From Paenibacillus_AR sp051594765 (GTDB taxonomy: Bacteria > Bacillota > Bacilli > Paenibacillales > NBRC-103111), in contig NZ_JBPPGJ010000023.1 in the NCBI RefSeq assembly GCF_051594765.1, positions 1 to 64,000 of the forward strand: a DNA stretch of 64,000 nucleotides. Reading direction: 5' to 3'. Each line of letters starts with the position of its first letter. Positions within the stretch are counted from its first letter, which is position 1. Below the pieces are notes generated by a model. That model saw only the letters and a program-made list of their open reading frames with translations. It did not search any database and was not told the DNA's origin. Both the position numbers and the translations under genes were made by a program. Positions 24,352 through 32,056 of the stretch are shown in pieces.

Positions 24352-25155
24352 TTAGGATTTCTTCTTCAGGTAAAACGTATCGGAGCGCAAGCCCCGGCGG
24401 AGCGCCTCCAGCGCAAAAATATCCTGCGGCGCAATATTGCCCAGGTTCACGTCCGGACCCAGCATCTGGATCAGATGAACCTGCTGCTGCTTCTGCGGCG
24501 CTTCCCACAAGAGCAGATGGGGACCCGGCACCTGATCCAGCACCGCCTGCACCTCATCGTCGCGGCATTCGCCCTTCTCATCGAAAATCCCGACGCCCGC
24601 CCCCGACTCCCGGGCTTCGATCGTAACCAGTTCCGCTCCATGCTCGATGTCGGAGATGACGGTATCGATGAGCTCCTGAACCTCGACTCGGGAGCCCCAG
24701 CCTTTTTTGCCGTATTCGGTGTAGACCTTGAAGCCGTTCTCTGCGGCTGTACGGATCAGGGACCGGCGCAACGCCGGGTCCATCTCGATGGTGCCGTCGG
24801 AGACCTCCACGCCGGTGAACCCCAGCTTCACGACCATCTCGAAAAAGGCGTCGGTCAGCCCATGGGCCACCGCCACCTCAAGAAAGGTGCCACCGGGTAT
24901 GACGGTAATCCCGCGTTCCCGGGCCAGCTCGATCTTCCGCTTCAATAATTCCGGCGGATACAAGGGGGCGGTGCCGAATCCGAATTTGACGATATCGATA
25001 TACGAAGTGGCGGTATCCAACAGGTCTGCATAAGCGTGCAGGCCGAGGCCTTTGTCGATCACCATGGTGATGCCGCTCGCTCTTGGCTTAGGCGACCGGC
25101 TGGCCGTCGGATCCTGCAGCGCCGGGTGCCATACGGCGGGGGTTGTCGGTTCCAT
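24352..25155 (-). CDS. comA: Phosphosulfolactate synthase ComA
   Basis: 267-residue TIM-barrel enzyme joining sulfite to phosphoenolpyruvate. Motifs include MVIDKGLGL, VKFGFGTAPLYP, VIPGGTFLEVA, FTGVEVSDGTIEM and the C-terminal NLGNIAPQDIFALEALRRGLR. GAGGAG precedes the ATG. A sigma-E-like promoter lies at 25181-25209. Unlike methanogens, which use it for coenzyme M, a spore former would use it for 3-sulfolactate. Confidence 0.92.
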   Translation of the reverse strand: MEPTTPAVWHPALQDPTASRSPKPRASGITMVIDKGLGLHAYADLLDTATSYIDIVKFGFGTAPLYPPELLKRKIELARERGITVIPGGTFLEVAVAHGLTDAFFEMVVKLGFTGVEVSDGTIEMDPALRRSLIRTAAENGFKVYTEYGKKGWGSRVEVQELIDTVISDIEHGAELVTIEARESGAGVGIFDEKGECRDDEVQAVLDQVPGPHLLLWEAPQKQQQVHLIQMLGPDVNLGNIAPQDIFALEALRRGLRSDTFYLKKKS

Positions 25156-25180
25156 GTGCGATTCTCCTCGCTGTTATCAA

Positions 25181-25209
25181 AATGTATAGGCTATGAGACC
25201 ATCATATGC
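25181..25209 (-). promoter_or_regulatory. Candidate sigma-E promoter of comAB
   Basis: On the minus strand GCATATG is followed after 14 bases by TATACATT. Against the sigma-E consensus KMATATW-N14-CATAYAMT this is 6 of 7 and 6 of 8. The start would lie about 20 bases before the ComA ATG, leaving room for the GAGGAG site. Confidence 0.45.
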
Positions 25210-25360
25210 ATGAAAAAAACGTGGGTGCAGGATATTCCTAAAATCGCCCGGGCCTGCATATCGTTAAGTAGGGCCAGTCCCGGACCAAGCCCCCCGCTCT
25301 ATGAAACGGCACATCTTCTAGCAGAAGCGGCAGCGGATTACAAGAAACGGAGGTACAGGA

Positions 25361-25627
25361 ATGATAGACAAATTCGTAATGGGCATGGCATCGCTCCGGC
25401 TCTTATCCGGTTCGATCGAGATCGTCGCAGCGGTGCTGATGCTCCGGTACATGCAGGTGGAAAAGGCGCTTCTCATCAATTCCGGCCTGGCTTTGGTCGG
25501 TCCGATGATCCTGCTGCTCACGACCACCATCGGGCTCGTCGGCATGGCAGATAAGCTGTCCGCCAGCAAGATGCTGTGGATTCTCGCAGGCGTTTCTTGC
25601 ATTTTTTTCGGAATCTTAAAGAAATAA
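25361..25627 (+). CDS. yqhV: YqhV-family (DUF2619) small membrane protein
   Basis: 88 residues, three hydrophobic segments, N-terminus MASLRLLSGSIEI as in YqhV. CGGAGG precedes the ATG. The gene sits directly before spoIIIAA in B. subtilis too. Function unknown. Confidence 0.82.
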   Translation: MIDKFVMGMASLRLLSGSIEIVAAVLMLRYMQVEKALLINSGLALVGPMILLLTTTIGLVGMADKLSASKMLWILAGVSCIFFGILKK

Positions 25628-25631
25628 AGAG

Positions 25632-25659
25632 TCATATTCATGAGGGCGAGGCATATAGA
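25632..25659 (+). promoter_or_regulatory. Candidate sigma-E promoter of the spoIIIA operon
   Basis: TCATATT (25632-25638) fits KMATATW exactly. CATATAGA follows after 13 bases and matches CATAYAMT at 6 of 8. The spoIIIA operon is sigma-E dependent in B. subtilis. The element overlaps the first possible ATG of spoIIIAA, which questions that start. Confidence 0.4.
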
Positions 25660-26644
25660 TGTGATAGAGAACCGGACAACTCCAACCAGTCAGCCTCAAG
25701 AGAACGCGGGGACGATCTACCCGCTGCTGCCGCCCGCCGTGCGTGAAGCGGTCCGCAGAATGCCGGCGGCGGTGCTGGAAGGGATGGAGGAGCTCCGCAT
25801 CCGGGAGGGACGGCCCCTCGAGGTAGTCTATGGCGGCCGCTACGGGTTCATCCGGTCTGACGGCCGGACGGACAGGCCGCCGGAGGAAGCCTACCGGCCA
25901 ACCCGCCAGGACTGCGGGCTCCTGCTGGAGCTCTTGACCCGCCATTCGCTGTATTCCTTCGAGGAGGAGCTGAGGCGGGGATTCATCACCGTCGAAGGAG
26001 GGCACCGCGTCGGGCTCGCCGGAAGGACAGTGCTGGAGGACGGACGGGTCAAGCAGATCCGGGACGTCAGCGGCTTCAACCTCCGGATCGCCCGTGAACT
26101 TCGCGGCTGCGGCCTCCGGGTGCTCCCCGACCTGCTGGACCCGGCGGAGCGCACCGTTCGCCACACGCTCATCATCTCCCCGCCCGGATACGGGAAGACG
26201 ACGCTCCTCCGGGATCTGATCCGCATGATCAGCACGGGAGAGTGGCCGGTGCCGGAGTATGGCGGGGGCCGCAAGGTGGGCGTCGTGGACGAGCGCTCGG
26301 AGCTGGCCGCCAGCGTCCGCGGCGTGCCGAGGTTCGATCTCGGACCGCGGACCGACGTGATGGACGGCTGCCCCAAGGCCGAAGGGATGCTGATGATGAT
26401 CCGTTCTATGTCGCCGGAGGTGCTGGCCGTGGATGAGATCGGCCGTCCGGAGGATGCCGCAGCGGTCCATGAGGCCGTACACGCCGGAATCCGGGTGCTG
26501 GCCACCGCTCACGGCTCCAATCGGGAGGACGCCCTCCGGCGTCCGGCCCTTCGGGAGCTGGCGGCGGAAGGCGTGTTCTCCCGGTACGTGGTGCTCCGGA
26601 AGGGGACGGCGGGACTCCAGGTGTCTACCTTCAAGGAGGCCTGA
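25640..26644 (+). CDS. spoIIIAA: Stage III sporulation protein AA (ATPase)
   Basis: A secretion-type ATPase thought to energise or assemble the SpoIIIA-SpoIIQ channel between mother cell and forespore. Walker A is PPGYGKTTLLRDL near residue 180, followed by VVDERSEL and VLAVDEIGRPED (Walker B). The stretch LEELRIREGRPLEV type near residue 50 aligns with the N-terminus of the 307-residue B. subtilis protein, so the first 30 or so residues are extra. The ATG at 25640 has no ribosome binding site and lies in a possible promoter. The GTG at 25661 with GAGG upstream is the main alternative. Confidence 0.9.
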   Translation: MRARHIDVIENRTTPTSQPQENAGTIYPLLPPAVREAVRRMPAAVLEGMEELRIREGRPLEVVYGGRYGFIRSDGRTDRPPEEAYRPTRQDCGLLLELLTRHSLYSFEEELRRGFITVEGGHRVGLAGRTVLEDGRVKQIRDVSGFNLRIARELRGCGLRVLPDLLDPAERTVRHTLIISPPGYGKTTLLRDLIRMISTGEWPVPEYGGGRKVGVVDERSELAASVRGVPRFDLGPRTDVMDGCPKAEGMLMMIRSMSPEVLAVDEIGRPEDAAAVHEAVHAGIRVLATAHGSNREDALRRPALRELAAEGVFSRYVVLRKGTAGLQVSTFKEA

Positions 26645-26691
26645 CCGCCGCTTCGGCCCGACCCTTACCGCCTACCGAAGGAGGGAAAGCC

Positions 26692-27210
26692 ATGCTCAAG
26701 CTGATCGGGGCCGTCTTCATTCTCTTCGCCGGAACGATGCTGGGCTTCTACCAGTCGCTCCAGCTGTCGGCCCGGCAAAGACAGATCCGGCAGACGGTCC
26801 AAGCGCTCCAGCGTCTCGAGACCGAGATCCTGTACGGGTACACGCCGCTTCCGGAAGCACTGGCCGGTGTGGCTGCCTCCTTGAACGGTCCGGTATCCGT
26901 CCTGTTCGCCAAGGTCGCCGAGGAGCTGGAGAAGGGGGAGGCGGATACGGCTGCGGCAGGCTGGAGGCGGTCCGTCGAGGCCATCTGGTCCCACACTGCC
27001 ATGAAGCGCAACGAGCGCGAGACGCTGCTTGCCCTGGGCTCCGTGCTGGGTCGCAGCGACCGGACGGATCAGGCCAAGCACCTGCGCCTCGCAGCCGGCG
27101 TCCTTCAAGCCGAGGAGACGGCGGCGGGCGAAGACAACCGGCGGTACGGCACCATGTGGCGCAGCCTCGGGCTCCTCTCCGCCGTGCTGATCGTCATCCT
27201 AATGTACTGA
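26692..27210 (+). CDS. spoIIIAB: Stage III sporulation protein AB
   Basis: 172 residues with hydrophobic segments at both ends (LIGAVFILFAGTMLGFY and LGLLSAVLIVILMY) and a helical middle, similar to type II secretion F proteins. It is a membrane part of the SpoIIIA complex. AAGGAGG precedes the ATG, 47 bases after spoIIIAA. Confidence 0.92.
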   Translation: MLKLIGAVFILFAGTMLGFYQSLQLSARQRQIRQTVQALQRLETEILYGYTPLPEALAGVAASLNGPVSVLFAKVAEELEKGEADTAAAGWRRSVEAIWSHTAMKRNERETLLALGSVLGRSDRTDQAKHLRLAAGVLQAEETAAGEDNRRYGTMWRSLGLLSAVLIVILMY

Positions 27211-27225
27211 TGCAGGAGGCCCTCC

Positions 27226-27429
27226 ATGAATGTAGATGTGAACGCGATCTTTCAAATCGCCGGAATCGGCATCATCATCGCCATGATCCACACCGTCCTG
27301 AAGCAGATGGGCAAGGAGGACATGGCCCACTGGGTGACCTTGATCGGCTTCGTCGTCGTGCTCTTTATGGTCGTCAGCATGCTCAACGAGCTGTTCCAGG
27401 AAATCAAGACCATCTTCTTGTTCCAATAG
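27226..27429 (+). CDS. spoIIIAC: Stage III sporulation protein AC
   Basis: 67-residue membrane protein with two hydrophobic helices around the polar HTVLKQMGKED loop. GCAGGAGG precedes the ATG. It belongs to the channel complex; SpoIIIAC and AD resemble each other. Confidence 0.92.
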   Translation: MNVDVNAIFQIAGIGIIIAMIHTVLKQMGKEDMAHWVTLIGFVVVLFMVVSMLNELFQEIKTIFLFQ

Positions 27430-27440
27430 GCGGTGGGACT

Positions 27441-27830
27441 GTGGAAATCGTACAAGTCGTAGCGCTCGGGCTCATCGTGACCGTCCTCGCCCTGATCCTG
27501 AAGGAACAGAAGCCGGTCTTCGCCTTCCTCCTGATCAGCTTCACAGGCGTGGCCATCTTCTTGTTCCTCCTGGGCAAGATCTCCTCGGTCATCGGGATCC
27601 TACAGCAGCTGGCGGATAAGTCGCAGGTCAACCACATGTTTTTCATCACGATTCTGAAAATCATCGGCATCGCCTACATCGCCGAATTCGGCGCGCAGGT
27701 CGTACGGGATGCGGGACAGGAGTCCATCGCGTCCAAGATTGAACTGGCAGGCAAAATCCTCATCATGGTCATGGCCATACCGATCATTACGGTGATCATC
27801 GAAACAGTGATGAAGCTGATGCCGGCATGA
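27441..27830 (+). CDS. spoIIIAD: Stage III sporulation protein AD
   Basis: 129 residues with about four membrane segments; VEIVQVVALGLIVTVLALILK at the N-terminus. The GTG at 27441 follows GGCGGTGGG. The same frame is open far upstream through spoIIIAB/AC, but that part is a shadow. The middle segment (ILKIIGIAYIAEFGAQVVRD) is conserved in the family. Confidence 0.92.
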   Translation: MEIVQVVALGLIVTVLALILKEQKPVFAFLLISFTGVAIFLFLLGKISSVIGILQQLADKSQVNHMFFITILKIIGIAYIAEFGAQVVRDAGQESIASKIELAGKILIMVMAIPIITVIIETVMKLMPA

Positions 27831-27849
27831 TGAACAAGGGGGCTTTCCC

Positions 27850-29034
27850 ATGATAAGACGCAGCCCGAAGCTCCCCGTATGGCTGGCGGCCGTATGGCTC
27901 CTGCTCTTCGGCTTCGCGGGCACGGCGTTCTCCGCCGGTCCCATGGATCCGCTGGTCAAGGGGCAGGCGGAACGGCTACCGACGGACCAGGTCGAGCAAT
28001 ATTGGAGCCAGCTGATGACCGAGTACGGCGGCTATTTTCCGGAGGGCCGGACACCGGGCTTCTCGGACATGCTGCTCCCGGGCGGAGAAGGGTTCGGACT
28101 GAAGAAGCTGCTGGGCGGATTCTTCCGGTTCTTCTTCCACGAGGTGCTGGCAAGTGGCAAGCTGCTGGCGGCCATCGTCGTCCTGACGGTATTCAGCATG
28201 ATCCTGGAGTCGCTGCAGAGTGCCTTCGAGCGCAAGAATGTGAGCAAGATCGGATATGCCATCTGCTACATGGTGCTGATCGTCATCGCCATCAACAGCT
28301 TCAGCCTGGCCATCGGCTATGCCAAGGATTCCATCTCCACCATGATCCATTTCATGATCGCCATCGTCCCGCTGCTCCTGACGCTCATGGCCTCCATGGG
28401 CAACCTGTCCTCGGTGACGGTGATGCATCCGCTGATCATCTTCATGATCAATACCATGGGAACGGTCATCTATTACGTGGTCTTCCCGCTGCTGTTCTTC
28501 TCGGTGGTGCTGCATATCGCAAGCTCCATCTCGGATAAGTACAAGGTGACCCAGCTGGCCAAGCTGCTGCAAAAAACGGGAGTCGCCATCATGGGCGGGA
28601 TGGTCACGATCTTCCTGGGCGTATTGTCCGTCCAAGGGGTGACGGGAGCCGTCACCGACGGGGTGGGCATCCGCACAGCCAAGTATATTACGGGCAACTT
28701 CGTGCCGGTGGTAGGCAAGCTCTTCACGGACGCTTCCGACACGGTCATCGGCGCCTCGCTACTGGTCAAGAACGCCATCGGCCTTGCCGGCGTGGTGATG
28801 ATCATCTTCATCTGCGCCTTCCCGGCCATCAAGATTCTGACCATGGCGCTCATCTACCATGTGTCCTCCGCGGTGCTGCAGCCCTTGGGCGACAGTCCCA
28901 TCGTGAAGACGCTGGAGACCATCGGCAAGAGCATGATGTATGTGTTCGCCGCCCTGGCGGCCGTCGGGTTCCTGTTCTTCCTGGCCATTACCATCCTGAT
29001 TACGGCGAGCAACGTGTCCGTGATGGTCCGATAG
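27850..29034 (+). CDS. spoIIIAE: Stage III sporulation protein AE
   Basis: 394-residue polytopic protein with a cleavable-looking signal peptide (LAAVWLLLFGFAGTAFSA) and about seven later hydrophobic segments. It is proposed to be the permease-like core of the feeding-tube complex. Spacing to spoIIIAD is 19 bases; AAGGGGG precedes the ATG. Confidence 0.93.
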   Translation: MIRRSPKLPVWLAAVWLLLFGFAGTAFSAGPMDPLVKGQAERLPTDQVEQYWSQLMTEYGGYFPEGRTPGFSDMLLPGGEGFGLKKLLGGFFRFFFHEVLASGKLLAAIVVLTVFSMILESLQSAFERKNVSKIGYAICYMVLIVIAINSFSLAIGYAKDSISTMIHFMIAIVPLLLTLMASMGNLSSVTVMHPLIIFMINTMGTVIYYVVFPLLFFSVVLHIASSISDKYKVTQLAKLLQKTGVAIMGGMVTIFLGVLSVQGVTGAVTDGVGIRTAKYITGNFVPVVGKLFTDASDTVIGASLLVKNAIGLAGVVMIIFICAFPAIKILTMALIYHVSSAVLQPLGDSPIVKTLETIGKSMMYVFAALAAVGFLFFLAITILITASNVSVMVR

Positions 29035-29047
29035 GAGGGATGCGCGA

Positions 29048-29764
29048 ATGATGGGGTGGTTAAGCGATTGGCTGAAGCAAGTGATTCTCATCATCCTCTT
29101 GGCCGCCTTCGTAGACCTGCTGCTGCCGAACCAGACGATGCAGCGGTACGTGAAGACCGTCGTCAGCCTGTTCATCCTGATGGTGCTCCTTACTCCCGTG
29201 TTCGAGCTGTTCCAGCGGGGCTGGGATGCGGATAAGCTCCTGGCGGAAGCGGAGCGGCTGCAGTCAGAGGCCAAGGCCGGCGGGGCAGGGCCCCAAAAGA
29301 GCTCTCTCCGGAGCCTGGCGGAGATCATGGAGGATTCCCGCAAGCTTCAGGCGGGGAACGGGGAGGACGCCAAGAAGCTGGCCGAGGCGCGGCTGGCCGA
29401 GGAGATGAAGGCCGGGCTGGAGCAGGCAACCGGCGTGAAGGTTGCAGAGCTTGCGGCTCAGATTAACGTCGATAATCAAGGCAATCCCGCGGTCGGGTAC
29501 GTGCGGGCAGTCCTTTTACATAAACAGAAGCTGGAGGCGGCGGCTCCGGCTGCGGCCGATACGGTTCGTCCCATCGCCGGTGTCAAAGTGGAGGCGGTAA
29601 AGCCCGTCACGGTATCCATCGGAACGGCCGCGACGGAAGCCAAGCCGGCGGTGGCGGAAGCTGCCGAGCCGGTGCCGGAAGAAGTCCGATCCGACGCCGA
29701 ACGCTACTTCCGTCAGGAATGGAGGCTGGCGCCGGACAAGATTGTGATCCGATTCGGACCGTAG
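29048..29764 (+). CDS. spoIIIAF: Stage III sporulation protein AF
   Basis: 238 residues. Two N-terminal membrane helices (about 8-26 and 37-53) carry VDLLLPNQTMQRYVK, the family signature, between them. A soluble domain with an Ala/Pro/Val-rich linker (about 160-210) follows. It is longer than the roughly 206-residue B. subtilis protein, mainly because of that linker. Confidence 0.9.
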   Translation: MMGWLSDWLKQVILIILLAAFVDLLLPNQTMQRYVKTVVSLFILMVLLTPVFELFQRGWDADKLLAEAERLQSEAKAGGAGPQKSSLRSLAEIMEDSRKLQAGNGEDAKKLAEARLAEEMKAGLEQATGVKVAELAAQINVDNQGNPAVGYVRAVLLHKQKLEAAAPAAADTVRPIAGVKVEAVKPVTVSIGTAATEAKPAVAEAAEPVPEEVRSDAERYFRQEWRLAPDKIVIRFGP

Positions 29765-29795
29765 GAGATGAGCATGAACGGGAGGTGAGGCCGAT

Positions 29796-30437
29796 TTGGG
29801 AGCATGGTTGAAAAAAATCGAGGAGCTTCTGTCGGGAGGACCCGGCGGAAGCAAAAGAGTGAAGACCTTCCGCTGGCTGATTCTGATCGGGTTGGCGGGA
29901 TGCGCGCTCATGATCTTGAACAGTTTCTCGTTTTTGAACATCAAGAACGTCGATCCGATTCAGCAGGGGGCTTCGCCTCCCGGGAATGCGGCGGCGCCCG
30001 CTTTCGGCTCGGGCGTCAGCAAAGAGCAGGCGACCTTCAAGGATTACGAGCAGGCTTATGAGTCGAAGCTGCGGGATATTTTGACCAAGATCGTGGGGGT
30101 CGGCGAGGTGGAGGTGATGGTGACCATCGATTCCACGGAGGAGCTGCAGGTGGAGAAGAGCACCAAGGACACCCAGCAGACGACCAACGAGAAGGCGGGA
30201 GACGGCGCCACGCGCCACATCTCGGATGTGAGCCAACAGCGGGATCCGGTGACCATGAACCAGTCGGGCGATCAGGTCCCCCTGGTGACCAAGACGATTA
30301 AGCCCAAGATCCGCGGAGTCGTCGTGGTGGCGAAGGGCGCCGAGAACGCTACGGTGAAAAAGCTGATCTCCGATGCGGTGGAGCGGGGGCTGGAGGTGCC
30401 GGCCCACCGGATCTCGGTGATCCCCCGCAAGCAGTAA
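29796..30437 (+). CDS. spoIIIAG: Stage III sporulation protein AG
   Basis: 213 residues: short cytoplasmic N-terminus, one membrane helix (about 28-47) and a soluble domain related to YscJ/FliF ring-building folds (YESKLRDILTKIVGVGEVEVMVTIDS). It forms the large ring in the intermembrane space. A TTG start with GGGAGGTGAGG upstream is used. Confidence 0.93.
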   Translation: MGAWLKKIEELLSGGPGGSKRVKTFRWLILIGLAGCALMILNSFSFLNIKNVDPIQQGASPPGNAAAPAFGSGVSKEQATFKDYEQAYESKLRDILTKIVGVGEVEVMVTIDSTEELQVEKSTKDTQQTTNEKAGDGATRHISDVSQQRDPVTMNQSGDQVPLVTKTIKPKIRGVVVVAKGAENATVKKLISDAVERGLEVPAHRISVIPRKQ

Positions 30438-30518
30438 CGAAGCATTTGCCCATTCCGGAATCATCCCGCCAACCGGCGGGCCCCATAAACCCATACCATT
30501 ATTTAGGAGGAATAAACG

Positions 30519-31193
30519 ATGAATACGAAGAGACAAACAATTTGGTTGGTATCCATGCTGAGCCTGATGGTGGTTCTGTCCGCCTACTACCTGTTCACCG
30601 AGGACGTCAGCAAGCTGAACACCGCATCCGACAAGGTCACCCAGGAAGGCATCAAGGTCACCACGGACGTGAAGGATCCCCAAGCCGGCGATCAAGCCGT
30701 AAGCGGCGGCCTGGCATCCAGCACCAGCACTAGCACCGGCAACGCCTCGAAGACCGGCGACACCTCGAAGACCGGCGACGCCAAGGCGGCCCAAGGCCAG
30801 ACCACGGATTCCAAGGTCCTGGAGAAGATGGCCAGCGCCAAATCCGGAGCGGAATACTTCGCCGAGCTGGCCTTCAAGCGCAACCAGGAATTTACCAAGC
30901 AGATCGAGCAGCTGTTGAACACGACGGCCGATACGAAGAAGTCTGCCGACGAGATCTCCAAGGCTCACGACGAGTATGAGAGAGTCCAAACCATGCAGGC
31001 CAAGGTGGAGAACCTGGAGGATCTGCTGATGAAATCCTACAAGAACGCCATCGTGCTGGAGGAAGGCAAGAAATACAAGGCCGTCGTTCAAGCCGACAAG
31101 CTGGACGCCAAGCAGGCTCAAAGCATCATCGACATGATGATCAAGGAGCTGAACGTCACCAAGGACACCGTGTCCGTCCAATACATGCATTGA
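30519..31193 (+). CDS. spoIIIAH: Stage III sporulation protein AH
   Basis: 224 residues with one N-terminal membrane helix, a low-complexity Ser/Thr/Gly/Ala linker (about 65-95, repeated TGDTSK/TGDA) and a C-terminal YscJ-like domain. This domain pairs with forespore SpoIIQ across the septum. TTAGGAGGAA precedes the ATG. The 80-base gap after spoIIIAG contains a CCCGCC-AACC-GGCGGG hairpin without T run. Confidence 0.93.
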   Translation: MNTKRQTIWLVSMLSLMVVLSAYYLFTEDVSKLNTASDKVTQEGIKVTTDVKDPQAGDQAVSGGLASSTSTSTGNASKTGDTSKTGDAKAAQGQTTDSKVLEKMASAKSGAEYFAELAFKRNQEFTKQIEQLLNTTADTKKSADEISKAHDEYERVQTMQAKVENLEDLLMKSYKNAIVLEEGKKYKAVVQADKLDAKQAQSIIDMMIKELNVTKDTVSVQYMH

Positions 31194-31216
31194 TCCGGGG
31201 GCCGGAGGGCATCCGG

Positions 31217-31254
31217 AGAAGGGAGCCAGCCGGACCGCCGGAGGGCTCCCTTCT
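31217..31254 (+). terminator. Terminator-like hairpin after spoIIIAH
   Basis: AGAAGGGAGCC (31217-31227) / GGCTCCCTTCT (31244-31254) perfect 11-bp stem; the following sequence is TCTCCC, so the T run is poor. Confidence 0.55.
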
Positions 31255-31345
31255 TCTCCCATCGGGGCTCAGCAGGGCTGCAAGAGGAGGGATAAACGAT
31301 CATCCAATGGTCAATTAAAAGTGGGACGCCGTAATAGGACTAGGT

Positions 31346-31385
31346 TATAATACAGTCTTGTAGTGGAAAAATATTGTGTTATAAT
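31346..31385 (+). promoter_or_regulatory. Tandem promoters of accBC
   Basis: Two TATAAT boxes stand at 31346-31351 and 31380-31385. The second has TTGTAG 16 bases upstream (31358-31363). A leader of about 110 bases then precedes accB. Confidence 0.55.
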
Positions 31386-31402
31386 AACAACGTTGTACTA
31401 GT

Positions 31403-31475
31403 GCCCGTTTGGCGCGGCGTTTACGGACGACCCATGGATGGGCTTTATTTTTGCCAGTTTGCTGCTGGCGCAAAA
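31403..31475 (+). promoter_or_regulatory. Structured accB leader with attenuator-like hairpins
   Basis: GCCCGT (31403-31408) can pair with ATGGGC (31438-31443), followed at once by TTTATTTTT, like a weak terminator. A second hairpin GCCAG/CTGGC (31453-31469) flanked by TTTTT and AAAAAA follows just before the ribosome binding site. No known riboswitch is recognised. Confidence 0.35.
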
Positions 31476-31498
31476 AACTCTTGGGAGTGGGACGGCAC

Positions 31499-31984
31499 AT
31501 GTTCAAACTGAGCGAAATCAAGGAATTGGTCAAGCTGATTGACCAATCGTCCTTACAGGAACTCGAAATTCAAAATGAAGGATATAAACTCTCGCTTCGC
31601 AAGCCTAACGTTACGGAGTCCGTGCTGGTGACACATGCTCCCGTACACTCGGCTGTTCCGGCCCCTGCGGGACAGATGGCTCCGGTGGCTGCCGTGGAGG
31701 TCCGCTCCGAGCTGCCGGCCGCCTCCAAGGACGACGACACCGCACACCTTCACCGGATCGTCTCCCCGATGGTAGGGACATTCTATCACGCTCCGTCTCC
31801 GGATGCTCCCGTGTTCGTCAAGCCGGGGGATAAGGTATCCGAGAAGACCGTCGTGTGCATCGTGGAAGCGATGAAGCTGATGAACGAGATCGAAGCCGAA
31901 GTAAAGGGCGAAGTCGTGGAAGTGCTGGTGGAGAATGGCCAGCTGGTGGAGTACGGACAGCCGTTGTTCCTCGTCCGCACCTAA
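31499..31984 (+). CDS. accB: Biotin carboxyl carrier protein of acetyl-CoA carboxylase
   Basis: 161 residues: N-terminal helical part (LSEIKELVKLIDQSS), an Ala/Pro/Val linker (about 40-75) and the C-terminal biotinyl domain with VEAMKLMNEIEAE, where Lys carries biotin. The ATG at 31499 follows GGGAGTGGG and gives the usual length; the frame open from 31409 is leader. accC follows by 72 bases with a GCACCGT/ACGGTGC hairpin between. Confidence 0.95.
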   Translation: MFKLSEIKELVKLIDQSSLQELEIQNEGYKLSLRKPNVTESVLVTHAPVHSAVPAPAGQMAPVAAVEVRSELPAASKDDDTAHLHRIVSPMVGTFYHAPSPDAPVFVKPGDKVSEKTVVCIVEAMKLMNEIEAEVKGEVVEVLVENGQLVEYGQPLFLVRT

Positions 31985-32056
31985 ACGAAAGCTCGCTCGC
32001 GTCTATTTGGGCCGCACCGTTACGGTGCCGGCCGAATCGGAGGGATCAAATTCAAC

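Noticed and set aside
25036..25554. A 172-codon plus-strand frame over the comA start and yqhV
   Set aside because: It runs antisense through comA and out of frame over yqhV, without a ribosome binding site or domain.
29607..31262. A 551-codon minus-strand frame opposite spoIIIAF-AH
   Set aside because: It spans three certain plus-strand genes and has shadow-type composition without domain motifs.
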